Positions 36,952 through 49,643 of a stretch of DNA of 64,000 nt are shown here, piece by piece. Source of the stretch: Paramarasmius palmivorus (Eukaryota > Basidiomycota > Agaricomycetes > Agaricales > Marasmiaceae); NCBI GenBank assembly GCA_037176845.1, contig JAYKXP010000027.1:186001-250000 (forward strand), given 5' to 3'. The notes beneath the pieces were generated by a model. The model had not been told where the DNA came from, searched no databases, and saw nothing but the letters and a program-made list of their open reading frames with translations. Made by a program: the position numbers and the translations under genes. Position 1 is the stretch's first letter; each line of letters opens with the position of its first letter.

Positions 36952-39124
36952 TCACAGCCCTTCATCTTCAACCACACCCGCCAACAACTTGCTTCGTTCA
37001 GTAGACCTGGGAGTGATACTGACTGCAAAGTCATATGGTTTCCTGCGTGTTGACCCTTGATCAGCCACAAAATCAAACCGATAAAAGTGGAAAACGACAT
37101 ACATAACACCACCGGGCGTAAAGCCCGTCACCCTATCAGTGTTAATCGGAATAGGCTTCCCGTCCTTATCAATCGCCTGTTTGACATCCAAAGCCCAAAC
37201 GAGAGTAGCCAACTCCAAGAAGAGCGAGTGTTCAGCAACACGTTGACCAGGGCAAACTCGTCGTCCAAATCCAAACACATGTCCAGGCAGGCTAGGGTTG
37301 TCCACGAATCGCTGGGGGTTAAAAGTCTCGGGGTCATCGAAGATAGCAGGGTCCATGTGCATAGAAGTGATGTTGGGGATAACCATGGCGTCTTTGGGGA
37401 TGAAGTAGCCGTTGTATTCGTCGTCCTGCAGGGGACAAGGTTAGATAGATGATTGATGGATTAGGATACTACGAACCTCGACGGAACCGTGTGGAATAGC
37501 AGTAGGACCGACAGGCCTCCAGCGGAACAGCTCACGGATCGTTGCTTTGATGTATGGAAGGCGAGGCTCATCATCGTATGTGGGGAGACGCTCGGATCCG
37601 ACAACAGAGTCAACTTCGGCTTGGCAACGAGCGAGAACGTGAGGGTGGGTAGCAAGGGCCATGCTAGATAAGGAGTAGTGAGATTAAGGGTCGCCGCTTT
37701 ACAGGAATAAGGCTTACATCAATATCTGAGACGAGACTGATTGCGTATCTGAACCTGCGAGGTAGAAGGATCCCAATCCCTGTTCATAGATGTGTAAGGA
37801 CAGGCGAACATGTTATGGAACCGTAGGAAACCATACCCAGTACTGTTCCCTGTAGTCAGCTTCCTGCTCTTCCGGTTTCTGAAGAAGCCTGGCGGCGATA
37901 CTTCTAGCGGGGCGTCCAGCTTCCTAAGTGGGTGTGAGCAAAACAACAGGCTTTGAGTTTGGGGTCCCCATACAAGGTTATGCTTAGCTTCGTCCATCAG
38001 TTGCTTATAGGTAGATTCTGCCAGGCGTTGATATTCGGCAGCAGGCTTCTTGTAGGGTACTCCGGGGATGTATTGGAGGAAGGGAAGGAAGTCAACGTAG
38101 TTCTTTCCAGCCTCAATAGCTTCCACACTATGCGAGTGATATGAGAAAGTTATATTGTTTTGTAATAGAAACAAAACACACAGTTCATCGTTGAGTCTAA
38201 CGACGTTCTTCACGACTTGATCAGCTTCCTGTCCTGTCTTGAGCGGTCTGTCGTATACAGTTGTCATGATCTGTGAGTGCATTGTCAGTAAAGCACAATA
38301 CAATCTGAGAAATCGATCCTACAATAGAAGCGATAGCCCGAGCGATGTAAGATTTCCATTCTTTGGGTGTTTCGATAATACTCTGAAGCAGAAATTAGCG
38401 CAAGGAAGGTCAACTGATCAGTTAACATACGTGGACAAGACGATGGACCTCAACAGTTTGAACCGGGTTAAAGTATTCGGTGACAGCCTGATTTACACTT
38501 CGTTAGATCAGGGAAGAAAGCCAAGAGGATTTACACTCACAGCCGGCCTCATCTCGGTTGTAACGAGTTTCCTCACTCGGCGGAAACGCTCGTTGGCGTG
38601 AATGAAAGGCATCATCATCCCCCCTTGCATCGCTTCGGAAGCCTATATAGAATGTTTTAACACCTGAGGAGAGAAAGGGACTAATTGGACGCACGAGAAG
38701 CAAGTTGGGCCTTCCAGAGTACTTCTGGTGACGCGTCTCCAACAAATCCTTGCCTGCGGTCGAAGATGAAAGGACGATAACAGGCATACCGAATAGCCGG
38801 ATGTGAACCACAGGGCCTAGTCGATATCAATGAGTACAATTGAAGCACCAGCTAAAGGCCGATGAACGCACCATATTCCTTATTCCACTTCTCAAGAAGT
38901 GGCACGATACTCTTCCCAAGCAATTGGTGCACGTTTCCAATGATAGGAAGACCAGGAGGACCAGGGGGTAGAGGAAGACCCTTGGGGTTCCTAGCGCGCC
39001 ATGCCGCCTGCTGACGGAAATACTGAATGACTACAAGGCCGACGATAGCTGCGAAGACCTGAAGTCTGGTGATTTCCATTGCTGCAAGGCTTGGTGGGAA
39101 GACTTGGTGCAGTGAGGAAGGCAT
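36952..39124 (-). CDS. Cytochrome P450 (P450-1)
   Basis: ER-anchored heme monooxygenase with about a dozen exons. The ATG at 39124 gives MPSSLHQVFPPSLA; an alternative start is the downstream MEITRLQVF. An N-terminal membrane helix (LQVFAAIVGLVVIQYF) precedes the proline-rich hinge LPLPPGPPGLPIIGNVHQLL. Motifs: FIHANERFRRVRKLVTTEM (C-helix), I-helix LGSFYLAGSDTQSVS (A-G-x-D-T), ExxR as RELFRW, FNPQRFVDN, heme loop FGFGRRVCPG. The stop is TGA 36954-36952. It resembles the O-methylsterigmatocystin-oxidoreductase-like P450s abundant in mushrooms. Divergent to SDR-1 across about 600 bp. Confidence 0.92.
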
Positions 39125-39721
39125 GTTGTGACTGGTTGGTTGGTGTAGGACAGAGCTTCCCTGTTAAAAAAGCTTCTTGCATATTGAAAAATTCGATTCC
39201 AAAGTCATTGCGGTCTCTCCGCGGCCGCCCCCAGTCCTGTCCGTAGAATCATTGGGTCTGTTAGGTCAACAACCAGAAGTTACGATGTCCATGTCATGGA
39301 CGAATAGTCTGAGCGTGGGAGCTTCAGCCAGGTTCGGCCTCGGCGATTTTCGCCTTGATTGCTGTTCTTTTTCGCGAACCTGATCTGTTCTGATTTGCCG
39401 CTTCCAATACCGTCCTCAACAAAGCACGATACCGCTCTCAATAATCACAAAAGAACCAGCAGTCAGCATGGTTGACAACTATTAGCAACCCTGATCGAGC
39501 AACAGGTGGTTCAGCGGCCTTGTTCTCGATGTCCAGATTGGTAAACGAGCCCGAGAAAGTCCATGGACATGGTAATTGCGTCTTGTAAATCGATCAACGA
39601 AATTGACGAGCCTAACTCACTTGTCTCGGTTTATAAAAGAGGTGCGCATTCCAGCTTCATTCCTCACCAGTTCCCTCACCTCTCATCTTCCAGCTCTCAA
39701 CACACTCACATTTCACAAAAA
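39125..39721. promoter_or_regulatory. Divergent promoter, P450-1 and SDR-1
   Basis: No gene found in about 600 bp; a TATA box for SDR-1 lies at 39632-39638. Confidence 0.5.
39632..39638 (+). promoter_or_regulatory. TATA box of SDR-1
   Basis: TATAAAA 84 bp before the ATG at 39722. Confidence 0.5.
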
Positions 39722-40728
39722 ATGTCTCCCAAAGTTTGGTTCGGTTCGTTTGATTTATATCGCCAAATCGGTTCCTTGCTGACCATCATTTTATAAAATG
39801 CAGTTACCGGTGCCTCTGTCGGTCTCGGCCTCAGTGTCGTCGAGCACGTACTCGCCAAAGGCGATATTGCCGTTGCCACCCTCCGAAAGCCCGAAGTTCT
39901 TTCCGAACTCCAGTCCAAATACGACTCTTCCAAACTCCTCCTCGTCAAACTCGACGTAACCAAACCTGAAGAAATCAAAGCAGCATTTGCCGAGGCTATT
40001 GCCAAATTCGGTCGCGTCGATGTTGTCTATAGCAACGCTGGATACGGATCTTGCGGCGAGATTGAAGGTACCCCAGATGATATCGCCCGAGGCGTGTTCG
40101 AGGTCAACTTCTGGGGTGCCGCGAATATCGCTCGGGAGGCCGTCAGGGTCTTCAGAGATGTGAACAAGCCTGCCGGTGGACGATTCCTCCAGGCCTCCAG
40201 TATGGCTGGTGCCAACGCCATGCCTGGTATTGGATACTACAGTGCCAGTAAGCACGGTAAGTCGATTTGTTCACTTTCAGCACTATCCGATTACTGACAA
40301 GCGAGTACGGCAGCTGTCGAGGGTATTACTGATGCCCTTTCAAAGGAATTGAAGCCAGAATGGAACATCAAGGTAAGCGAATCCTTCTATCTTGTTTTGA
40401 ATATGTAGTTAATTTCATCCTCTAGGTTACCATCCTCGAACTCGGAGGCTTCGTCACCCGAGGCACGGAATCTCTTGTCAAGGTTCCTCTGCACCCAGCC
40501 TACGAAGGCGGTCCTACCTCCTTCGTTCGTGCATTCCTCGACCAACCTATGACGGGTGGTGACCCAGCAAAGGCTGCCCGGGAGATTCACAAGCTCGCTA
40601 GCGACACAGATGCACCTTTGAGAGTTGCTCTTGGTGATGATGCGAGGGGTGCCGTTCAGGCAAAGATCGACTCTTTGACGGCAGATTTGGCGAAGGCTGC
40701 TCCCTACTCGGCTGACTTGAACCCATGA
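39722..40728 (+). CDS. Short-chain dehydrogenase/reductase (SDR-1)
   Basis: NAD(P)-dependent oxidoreductase; exons 39722-39743, 39804-40256, 40314-40372, 40426-40728; 278 aa. The first intron falls just before the cofactor motif VTGASVGLG (TGxxxGxG). Then LDVTKPEE, the YSNAGYG strand (SNAG for NNAG), FLQASSMAGANA with the catalytic Ser, and YYSASKHA with the YxxxK pair. The C-terminal part has ILELGGFVTRGTE and a substrate loop. It belongs to the classical SDR type often annotated as oxidoreductase or ketoreductase in fungi. It probably interconverts an alcohol and ketone in the pathway. Confidence 0.93.
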
Positions 40729-41207
40729 AGGACGCATATCATGTAAATTGCATTGTATTTCTATATTTCGCATATCTTCATACATACATAGACATGTTAC
40801 ACGGTCAGCGCAGAAAAATTGGAACTGTATATGACGAACCGCTTAGAGTACACTGAAGACGTCATGAGACTGCAGGTAAACTCTGTGTAGCGCCCTGAGC
40901 CATGGTTTGCGGAGACCCAGGCTGATTATCATTGCAATCCCCAACACTTCCCCTCGTAGCCTCCTCCCAAAGACCTAGTGATTCCTTAGTGAATCACCTT
41001 CGAAGGTGACAGGTGACCAGGCGCGAAAAGTACTAGCGAGCTTTATAAATAAACCGGTCCAGATTAATGCGATAAATATAGTTGTTGCCAAAGAGCCATG
41101 TCCCATAATCCATAGTTACAGTCGTGATTATCACCATCGAAGCCTCGAAATAAATCCATGAGCTCCATGTGCAGCAAATCATTTACATAGTCAACGTATG
41201 ACTCACC
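40729..41207. other. Intergenic region
   Basis: Convergent 3' flanks of SDR-1 and the small hypothetical gene; nothing else recognised. Confidence 0.5.
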
Positions 41208-41726
41208 TCACTTCGCTCCCAACATTTTCTGGATATCCAGAACGACGTCCTTCAGCTTTCGAGCACCATCCGCACTCATTACATCGTTATTCCATCGTTC
41301 AATTGCAAGTGCTTTCGAAGGTTCGGGTTCTATCATGCCTGATGAAGTATCAAGCTTGTAGAAAGCAAGTTTGGACCCAAATGCAACAACGCAATGCAGA
41401 ACTCTGACACCTCCACCCCCAACTAACTCCTTTGCCTTCTTCCGTATCTCTTCGTCCGCCTTTGCTCGAGCTTGTTCCGACTGAAGCTCTCCTGGTCCCC
41501 GAACATGCAAAAGGAACACTGCACGTTCGTCTTTTGGTAATTTCACAGAATACGACAAGGGGAATGCGGTTATGTTGATGGGGGAGTATATGATGAATTT
41601 TTCGAGGGGAAAGAGGTGGAATAAAAGAGGGCTGTAGCCATTGGAAGCGCTGTTGGTCGCGCTATTTGTTGCACCATTTTGAAGACCTCGTAGGTGAGTT
41701 TGTAGGCCTGGCCATGGGGAGGTCAT
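41208..41726 (-). CDS. Small uncharacterised protein
   Basis: Intronless 172-aa frame from the ATG at 41726 (MTSPWPGLQTHLRGL) to the stop at 41208; the frame is open further upstream to 41876 but that part is Arg-rich and unlikely to be coding. It has a beta-strand-rich middle (FHLFPLEKFIIYSPIN), an Ala/Lys/Glu helix (EQARAKADEEIRKKAKELV) and a C-terminal block ERWNNDVMSADGARKLKDVV. That block resembles the W-x-x-D-V-x-S-x-x-G tail seen in a recurring group of basidiomycete hypothetical proteins. No catalytic motif is recognised, and a cluster role is unproven. Confidence 0.6.
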   Translation of the reverse strand: MTSPWPGLQTHLRGLQNGATNSATNSASNGYSPLLFHLFPLEKFIIYSPINITAFPLSYSVKLPKDERAVFLLHVRGPGELQSEQARAKADEEIRKKAKELVGGGGVRVLHCVVAFGSKLAFYKLDTSSGMIEPEPSKALAIERWNNDVMSADGARKLKDVVLDIQKMLGAK

Positions 41727-42811
41727 GGTGGTTCTCGGTGAAAGGTTTGCCTGCCGAAAATGGGTCTGCGGCGCCGGAAAGGTAGGACATTCATTTCGGT
41801 AACTTGACCTCTGACGATGACGACGACGGCGATGAACAAAGCAGCGAAAGCGTTCCACTTTCAAGACGGTCTTCAAGACGACAAAGTTGCTTGAAGATTA
41901 TATATCACTGCATGGTGCGTTCCTGCTTCTTGACCATGATCCCGAAGTAACCCTGAGAATATATTGCCAGTTGTCCAATCTTGGCAGTCGGTCGGCGGTG
42001 TAAACTTGGAAGGTTCGATGGTTCAAAGAGCGCCCGTTTCGTGGGTATAAGGGTATAGTTTCGCAGCGGCGCTCACTTCTCCCTATGTATAGGCAAAGTC
42101 TGTTTCTGTTCCGTCGGCGTTGTTTCAGCGCTTCGATTATCGATAGCACCCGAAGGAAAAACCCCCGGAACCGTTCAACGTTTCCAGGATACAGATACTT
42201 TGGCAGTTCGGCGGGACAGTGACACTAGGGTCAGCCAGGTGCCAGCAAAAGATGGTTGAATTTCGGCAGGCTTCAAAAGAAGCACCCCGAGGTATCAGAA
42301 ATTAAGTTTTGTGTACTCGGGGGCGGTCTATCTGTGGCACAGAACTGTGGTCTTGATGGACACAGAGTTGGGACGGAAACAAGGCGGAGAGGTAGACGCA
42401 GTCTCCACGCTTCCACCCTATTTATTTTCTAACCCAACTTGACAGGTCTTGGAGTCGGTGTCCAATCGCGACTCCGGCTGATGAAGGATCAAGACGGCCG
42501 CACTCGAAATACAATCAATGCACGATCCTATTGTGGTATACATTTCACATGTCGAGCCAAAGATATTTCGTTCGTTTACGAGAAAAATACGACAAAAGCG
42601 ACTATCTTTCGGTTTACTTCCGGCCCTGGTTTGTCTCCTGAATCCTGGTTTGCTCTGCTCTACCAGACGGTTCGAGGACGGTTACTTGGTGCAGTTCGTC
42701 CATACTTCCTCCCGCGATGATGTGTTATGGCATTGATGCAGGGAATCATTTGATAGCTTCCTAACAGCCTTTATAAATAGTGCGTCCTCTTCATGCCATT
42801 CAATCCCAGTC
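41727..42811. other. Intergenic region
   Basis: About 1.1 kb; promoter of the small hypothetical gene and of the truncated regulator-like gene. No further gene supported. Confidence 0.5.
42772..42778 (+). promoter_or_regulatory. TATA box of the truncated regulator-like gene
   Basis: TATAAAT 34 bp before the ATG at 42812. Confidence 0.4.
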
Positions 42812-43060
42812 ATGGTTCACGCCGTCAGTTTTACTCTAGAGCAGCTACTCCAGTTTAGCCTCTCTGCAAAACTTCCTCGGGATGATGGCAGCGTTGGATT
42901 AACCCTCACACCACCAGAGAATCGACCGTCCCACGCGACCTGCACCGCTGGCTCTCAGCCCTCAGGAATCACATTACATTTCGAGTTCGGGATAGAGAAT
43001 GGAGGGACCGGTGGTGTTCAAACCCATACAGTTAAAGTCCACGCGTCCAAAAGTACATGA
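42812..43060 (+). CDS. Short protein homologous to the N-terminus of the C2H2 regulator
   Basis: An 82-aa frame whose first 75 residues align with the start of the zinc-finger protein encoded at 56050-54550. It has VSFTLEQLLQFSLSAKLPRD versus VSFSLEQLLQFAVSARLRKE, then DGSVGLTLTP versus DGSVGLSLNP. ITLHFEFG aligns with INLHFEFG, and VKVHAS with VSVHAS. The frame stops after HASKST (TGA at 43058-43060). I see no zinc-finger codons downstream before P450-2 begins on the other strand, so the DNA-binding half is absent. It has its own TATA box. It may be a pseudogene remnant or a small modulator that shares a dimerisation or partner-binding surface with the full protein. Confidence 0.65.
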   Translation: MVHAVSFTLEQLLQFSLSAKLPRDDGSVGLTLTPPENRPSHATCTAGSQPSGITLHFEFGIENGGTGGVQTHTVKVHASKST

Positions 43061-43678
43061 AGTGAGTCGTATCGTCTTCTCATCATCTGCTAAAAAGCTT
43101 AACTCCATCCAGATCTCTTCCTTGTTGATGGCGTATTGGTTCGGTATTCTAAAATGACTACAGGTCAGAAATTGTGTGCGTAACGCGTGCGTCGATGAGA
43201 AAAGTAACACTGATATACTAACAGAATGTAATCGTACACATCTGTATCATGACATTTCCCCATCCTGCGACGTGCCCATGCCCATACTTGCGTTCTAGAC
43301 TCGCGTTATTTAGGACAAATCGCGACCCCAGCTTGGCCGGAACTTCAGTTCATAAGTCCCCACGGAAGGATGTACATTCGTCGTGGTGCTGTCGCGAGAT
43401 CGCATATGAATAGGACCCTGTGAAACTTTTAACTCGGCATAACGTTGGACCATCGGGAGTAAGCCTCTGGACATGTACTCGGTGAGAACGAATCGAGAGG
43501 CCGAAGATGTCGCTCATCTCTGTCCACGGCCGTATCATTGGGTTCTCGGCGGAACTTTTTTTTCATTGATAGAGATAAGCGTTTCTATATACATGATCAT
43601 TTAGCGTCAAAATCGCGACTAGAATATTATTACTGCCAAAGTTGTACAATCTATTAGTGGTGTATGTATCAATTCTCA
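43061..43678. other. Intergenic region
   Basis: Between the truncated regulator-like gene and the end of P450-2. No zinc-finger remnant and no other gene detected. Confidence 0.5.
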
Positions 43679-46145
43679 TCAGTTCTCTACCAGGGTCACT
43701 CTCAGTGGCAGTTGAGCACCTTCCTCCTCTTTCCCGACGACCCGAGGCTGCATAGTAGCACTAAATTTAGTCTCGATCTCGACCCCAGTATCCCAGAACT
43801 CGAAGTTTCGGATCAGCATCGCGAGAATACACTGTATATTGTCAATGAGCACGATTCGTACAATGGAAATGAAAAATGTCACACCTTGTATTCAAGAAGT
43901 GCTGTTAGTATCGAAAACGCGATTGAATTCATCAGTAGTCTATAGCCATCACCAAGATATCACATACCAAGTCGATACCCAATACAAAGTCGCGGTCCCT
44001 CACTAAAGCTCATGATGTTACTCCACCCCCCCTGCATCTCGGACCGCGGGGGTAAGCCACCCGGCTCGATCCAGCGTTCAGGCCGAAAAGTCTTGCCATC
44101 CTTCCACACGCTGTTGTTGACCCGATTAATAGAAATGTTCGGAATTTGAATGAACTATTGAATAGCGATATGAATTAACATCAATAAAAACAGGGCACCG
44201 TATGGTTCACTTACTTGACCAGCACGAACACGGAGGCTGTGTAACACTTCGCCAGATGGAGTTTTAATTGGTGTGCTCAAAGGGACAATATCATCCTTGA
44301 CAGCGACGCGATCCATGTAGGCACCAGGAGGATGTAATCTTAGCCTATTTCAAGTGTTAGATGATGCATTCCCAAGGCAAAATGGCGACATACCCCTCCT
44401 TCACGACCGCGTCGAGATAGGGCAAAACCTCCGGGTTTGTCAAATCTTCATATGTTGGTTCGCGCCCAAGAGCAGTCACTTCATCACGAAGCTTCCGTTG
44501 AGATGCAAGGTTTCTAGAAAGCTCAAGTAGGGTCATATTGAGAGAACCGGCTGTAGTCTCGTGGCCAACCACGCTGTAGAGCCGTCAATTTCTGATAGTG
44601 ATTTTCGGGGCGGGTCACGTACACAAAAGTAGTGATCTAGGGGTTTATCGTCAATACGGAAGAGTAAATTCGGCAAGAAGAAACGCACATGGTCTATCAT
44701 TTGTTGATTCGACATCTTTCCAACTCCTTGGGAATTCGCTCGCACTACGGATAGCTTCAGTCTCAGGCGTAAGGTTGACCTAATCGGGACCCACCCATTA
44801 TGCTAAGCAAATTACGACCCTTCTCTATGTCGGCACCTTTTGCGAGGAATTTCTCGGCGAGCCGATTGATCACCATCTTGATATCACCTTGCTTTTGGAT
44901 TGCGTCAACGGGAACGGAGAGCAAGAATGGGAATGTCCTGAGGAATATTTGGGCCTGTGGAGCTCTGTCGATCATCATACGACTGATTATCATTGGCGTA
45001 ACGTACATAGAAGGCGGCCGTAGTCATGCCTGCGTTGACCTGCTCAGTCCAGGCATTTTGAATATCCTTCGCATCCTGGGTCTCGCCGCCTTTGAAGTCA
45101 TGATTGAAGCCCTGAAGACGGAAGTGAGCAATTCGATCGGGCACTTCAGATTTGTGCTACTGACAACTCGTCCTATGATATCAAGCCTGCGAGAACCATC
45201 AGCTTGAAGGTCAGAACCGTATGACAAGAGAATGGCACTAACGTGGCAATCGCGGTCCATTTCATGATATTCGTTGTAATGGACCCCCCATTGTCTTGGA
45301 TTGTAGACTCGAGCCTCGCTCGTAACTGCCATTCTAGTTGAGATGCTATGTCGCGGAGATTAAAGAAAGCCACTCACTTTAGCACTCGATTCGAATACTT
45401 CCGGAGCCATACCGCGAACGTTATTTGGACTGATATGAAAGGTATCAAATTCCGTCGTTAGACAGCAAAATTAAAAGAACCTCTACCTGAATGCCGGATT
45501 GAGAACCTTGCGTTGTTGTCTATGTTCATCGTGTTCAGCCCATACTAGGCCCCGTCCCAGAAGGCGTTCTACCAAGGGCCGAAAAACAGGTGATTTGACT
45601 ATTGAGAAGTCTTCAGATGTCAGTTGCGGCGCAGGAGTGGAGGAGAACCACACCGTAATTGTATGGGTTTTCAGTGAGCATGTGATGAATGAATCGCGGG
45701 TCAGCTACGACCAACTACCGGAAGAATTGTGAGTGGATGCAACGTCACATCAGGTGATATTGAACAGACCATATCTGGATGCTGGAAGTGCCGATTCATT
45801 AACTCGTGAACGAGGAGGAACCAGAGACACTAACCATCATCGCGCCCTTGTAACGAACAACATTTCCATACTTCTCAAACCATTCCGAGAACTTGAGTCC
45901 AGCCGAAGTCGTGAAAATGTCCCTTTCGTGTCCCCATAGCCAATGTCCGCCTTCCTGTTCAAGGGTTAGTGAATACGGAGGCTGATAATGCAGAGACTTA
46001 CAGGGCCCGGTACTGATGCAACATCAGAATGGCCTCTGGGAAAGAGTAATCGCACTGCTAAGAAGATCACGAAGCATCCCAGAAGAAAGGCTAAGAATGT
46101 CTGTGTCGTGTCAAGATTGGATGTCCAGGCTGCTGCGGAAAGCAT
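43679..46145 (-). CDS. Cytochrome P450 (P450-2)
   Basis: Many-exon P450 of the high-molecular fungal type. The ATG at 46145 gives MLSAAAWTSNLDT, then a membrane helix (FLAFLLGCFVIFLAVRLLF) and exon 2 with EGGHWLWGHERDIF and KFSEWFEKYGNVVRYKGAMM. Next: VADPRFIHHMLTENPYNY, GLVWAEHDEHRQQRKVLNPA (C-helix), I-helix VGHETTAGSLNMTLLELSRN, ExxR assembled across an intron (KEGLRLHPPG), RVNNSVWKDGKTFRPERW, and heme loop SFSEGPRLCIGYRL. The last exon ends LPLRVTLVEN at TGA 43681-43679. It is clearly of a different P450 family from the other three (GHETT I-helix, GPRLCIG loop). Exact internal splice sites were not all resolved. Confidence 0.88.
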
Positions 46146-47504
46146 CTTGAACGGCGACGAAGATGGGAGTGAGCTGCTTTTCTGCTGCTTTTAATTGCAA
46201 GGGTAGCATTGGTTTGGCGGACTTCGTTGTAAAAAGCGGTGATGATTGCGCCCCGCAAAGCATATCGGCAAGTTGATAGTTGTTGGCAGCGGTCAATTAG
46301 CAGCGAAGCGAAAAAGCCAAATATTTCTCTCGTACTTGCATTGAAAACCTAGCGTCAACCTGCGCCTTTTTCTTGAGGTGAGCATCTTCGTTGGTATCAG
46401 GCTCACTGAGAAACAAGGTTGGGACGGTCTCTGGGTACATATTCATACATGATGTGAACTTTGTGAAGAAAAGATGTGAAAGATAGATAAATAGATTCAT
46501 CGGAAGTGAACCCGTGTGAGAATCGGAGGAATCGGAAGAGATGCGATTGAATCGGTTAAGGCACCCGGCAAGGTCTTTACTCGCCGGACGCCTAATCGGG
46601 TTCTGATTCAAGGCATTTTCAAGATACACTCGACGATACCTGGAGATCATCACCGGATTTGATTGTTCGGCGGTGGCTCGACATCTTCTCAAAAGGTTGG
46701 CTCACTGGTAATAGTCGAGACTTCAAAGCTTCAGCGCCAGCTGTGTTCAGGTACATCATGCATCACTCGTTTGACAGCCAAGTCCGAGTTAGGTAAAATT
46801 TGACCCCATATATTGTATCTACATACGAGAAGTTCACACTGAGTCTGAACCTGTCTGAACTAGTCTGAATTCTTCTGATTCTACCTGGACCCTGGAAGAG
46901 CGAAGTCACAGTATCGCACTATCGGAGCGGGTCCTTCAGGTTCGACTCGAAATGACGGGTACAACCATTTATGCTTGGCCCTCTAGTGATCTACATCCTT
47001 CTACTTCTGCCGCATCCTTCTATTATACCGAACTTGAGCGGTTATATTTTACCGAAGAACTTTGCCTACATTTCGAAGGCGACAAGGCAGAGTTCGATCC
47101 TTCGGACTCAGTACCCGGCGCGGGCTCGTGCATGATCATGATGTGGTCACAATGCTCGTCGTATGTTGTACAGACTTAGGGGGGCATATCAGGCGCTGTT
47201 TTTGAGCGCTTTTTGGCCCAGAAATTGCTGCGCCCGTAAACATCAAAAATAAGGAAGGCAGCTAGGCTCAAAGGGCTTAATCTTGATCACGCTTATTTGT
47301 TTTCGTAGTGCACAGTAACTATGCGTTAGCACTTACTATTGGCACTGGCTCACACCACGCTGCTTGTGCATTACTCGAGAAAGGATAAGTGAATTGTGAA
47401 TTTCATAGAGATTGTACACAAGATTACGCGCACCGACAGCCAAGACCAACCAGCGAGTCAAGGTGCCAAGTATTCTACATTCTATGGCTCTATTAGTATC
47501 TGTG
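46146..47504. other. Intergenic region
   Basis: About 1.36 kb between P450-2 start and P450-3 end. Open frames at 46297-46692 (minus) and 46952-47179 (plus) show no family features. A run of GTCTGAA-like microrepeats lies near 46841-46880. Confidence 0.5.
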
Positions 47505-49643
47505 CTACACTGATGCAGAAGCCTGGATGAGTTGTTCAGCGCCCTTTGACCTGGGTTTGATTCTGCACTTGAAGGGAAGCGGGTATCTAAAAATACGAAG
47601 GTCACCTAAATAGAAATATACATGTAATGAAGCCACGTACTGAACCAAACCAGTTGTCCAGGCGGGTTCAACCTTAATGGGGTTTCCCTGTTCATCAAGA
47701 GGAGGAAGAATGTCGTAGACGGAAAGGACCGAGGTGATAACTGTGAATAGTGAAGTATCACTGAGGAAACGACCTGGACATATTCTCCTTCTGTACAATC
47801 GTGAAAATTCAGACTTTGCTTCCTTGCTCAAATAGGAAGATCCGCTTACCCAAACCCAAAGGCAAATGCTAAAGAATGATTGTGAGTTTGTCAGAATGTC
47901 ATAGTTCACAGAAAGATAGTTTGTACAAACCTCCAGGATCCTTGGCATCTGGATTAGGTGTACCATCGGCCTTAAGGAAGCGTTCAGGCTTAAACACCGA
48001 AGGTTCAGGATACACTTCAGGATCGTGTAACATAGCCCTATAAAGAGATAGGGTCATCGTACCGGCCGCGAGTGATAAGAATCTGACACACCATGCATTC
48101 CCAACTACAATAGAACCTGCTGGAATGTGATAACCATCGTAAATCTCATCTGCGGTGGTGAGGTGAGGTACAGCTGTGGGGAGTGTAAGCTTTCTGTATT
48201 TCTCAAGAAATATGTCACGTACCAAGGGGAGTGACAGGTGCCCAGCGCTGGCTTTCTTTGATCATGGCATTGATATAGTGTAGGCGAGGGCGATCTTCGA
48301 AAGTCGGGAGAGCGTCAGTTCCCACAACAGCAGCTAGCTCCGCTTGTGCTTTCTTCTGAGCTTCTGGATAGCAGACCATTGCCAAGAAGAAAGTATTGAC
48401 AGCAGCGACAGTCTGTTCAGTGAATTGGTGATGATTCCGACGGTGGATAGGTCATGACAATCCTTACCGTGTCTGCACCACCAGAGTAAGCGACACCTGC
48501 CGTGCTTCGAGCGAGACGTTCGTATTGAGGACGCGTTTCGTCATTTGGCAAATTCTCTAGGAGAGAAGCGACTATGGATGGTTTGGCTTCGCCTTTGGCC
48601 TACTTGGATGTCAGTCGGAACGTTAGTCGGATGTTTTTTAATACGAACGAATGCCTCTTTCACTGTGTTGTAAGGCCTGTGTGCCATGGCGGAGGACAGA
48701 GTTTTCCAGTACGCAGCTTGCTTCTGGAAGCCGGCACCTGGGAACCAAGCAGGCACATATTTCACTGGTGGCACGACATGAGCATGCACACGCGCTGTAG
48801 AAAGTGTAACTCACGGAGTGGTATCGAATCGACCAGATACGCGCCGGGTACTGCAGCCGCGGACAATCCCTCCAGAGCTGTTTCAGCGATCTCGATGTAT
48901 GGATCGGAACGCTTCTCGACGCGAATACCGTAGGCGATATCCATGATAGTGGCGGCGAACATGCTGAAAGGAAATGATCGGTCAGCATTGGCACTAAGTG
49001 TGATGTTGTCGATACTTACATTCGGATGTGTCCCATGAAGTCATCAGGTGCTTCGAGGAGTCGGCGAAGAAGCGCGTGAGCTTCCTTGAGTTGAATATGC
49101 TGATAGCGTTCAACGACGTTCTGGTTGAAGAATGAGTGGAACAGCCGCCTGTGTTGTTTCCAGTCTTCTCCATAGTTCATCAGACCGAAACTCCAACCCC
49201 ATCCCATACTAATTGAGCGCATTAGATGAGTTTATGAAAATAAAAGTGACGGCGGCGTTGCTTACAGTTCATTGACCATTGTACTTTCAGAGCGTCCAGA
49301 GAATACCGACGACTTCTTCTCGAAGAGGTCGTAGGCGACTTTTGCCGAACCGACAACGATGATGGGTTGTCCGAAAATCGAGACATGAACGAGATTGCCT
49401 GTGAATTGCGATGAGATCAGGACAGTGCTCGGGGCTACGGAGTTACGAGGTACACGCACCGTACTGCTTCGACCATTCCGCAAAGGTCTTCCACGGGTAA
49501 TCCTTGCGCAGATCCAGGGCATTTCCGATAATCGGTAAGGGTTTTGGGCCTGGAGGCAACGGTGAAGAGGAGGTTTTCTTTGAAAACTTCCAGGCAACAA
49601 AGGCTGCGAGAAGAGCTGCAAATGCAATGAGAGGTGTAGACAT
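47505..49643 (-). CDS. Cytochrome P450 (P450-3)
   Basis: Many-exon, ER-anchored P450. The ATG at 49643 gives the membrane helix MSTPLIAFAALLAAFVAWKF and hinge LPPGPKPLPIIGNALDL. Motifs: MGWGWSFGLMNYGEDWKQHR (C-helix), I-helix AYSGGADTTVAAVNTFF, ExxR as KESQRW, FKPERFLKADG, heme loop FAFGFG/RRICPGRFL split by an intron. The stop is TAG 47507-47505. It is a close paralogue of P450-4 at 59617-61692, with matching exon boundaries. The start is divergent to SDR-2, with only 349 bp between the two ATGs. Confidence 0.92.

Noticed and set aside
43664..43945. 93-codon plus-strand frame
   Set aside because: It overlaps the last exon of P450-2 on the opposite strand, whose C-terminus matches the family; the plus frame is a shadow.
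46297..47179. Two open frames between P450-2 and P450-3
   Set aside because: No recognisable features and no flanking gene structure.
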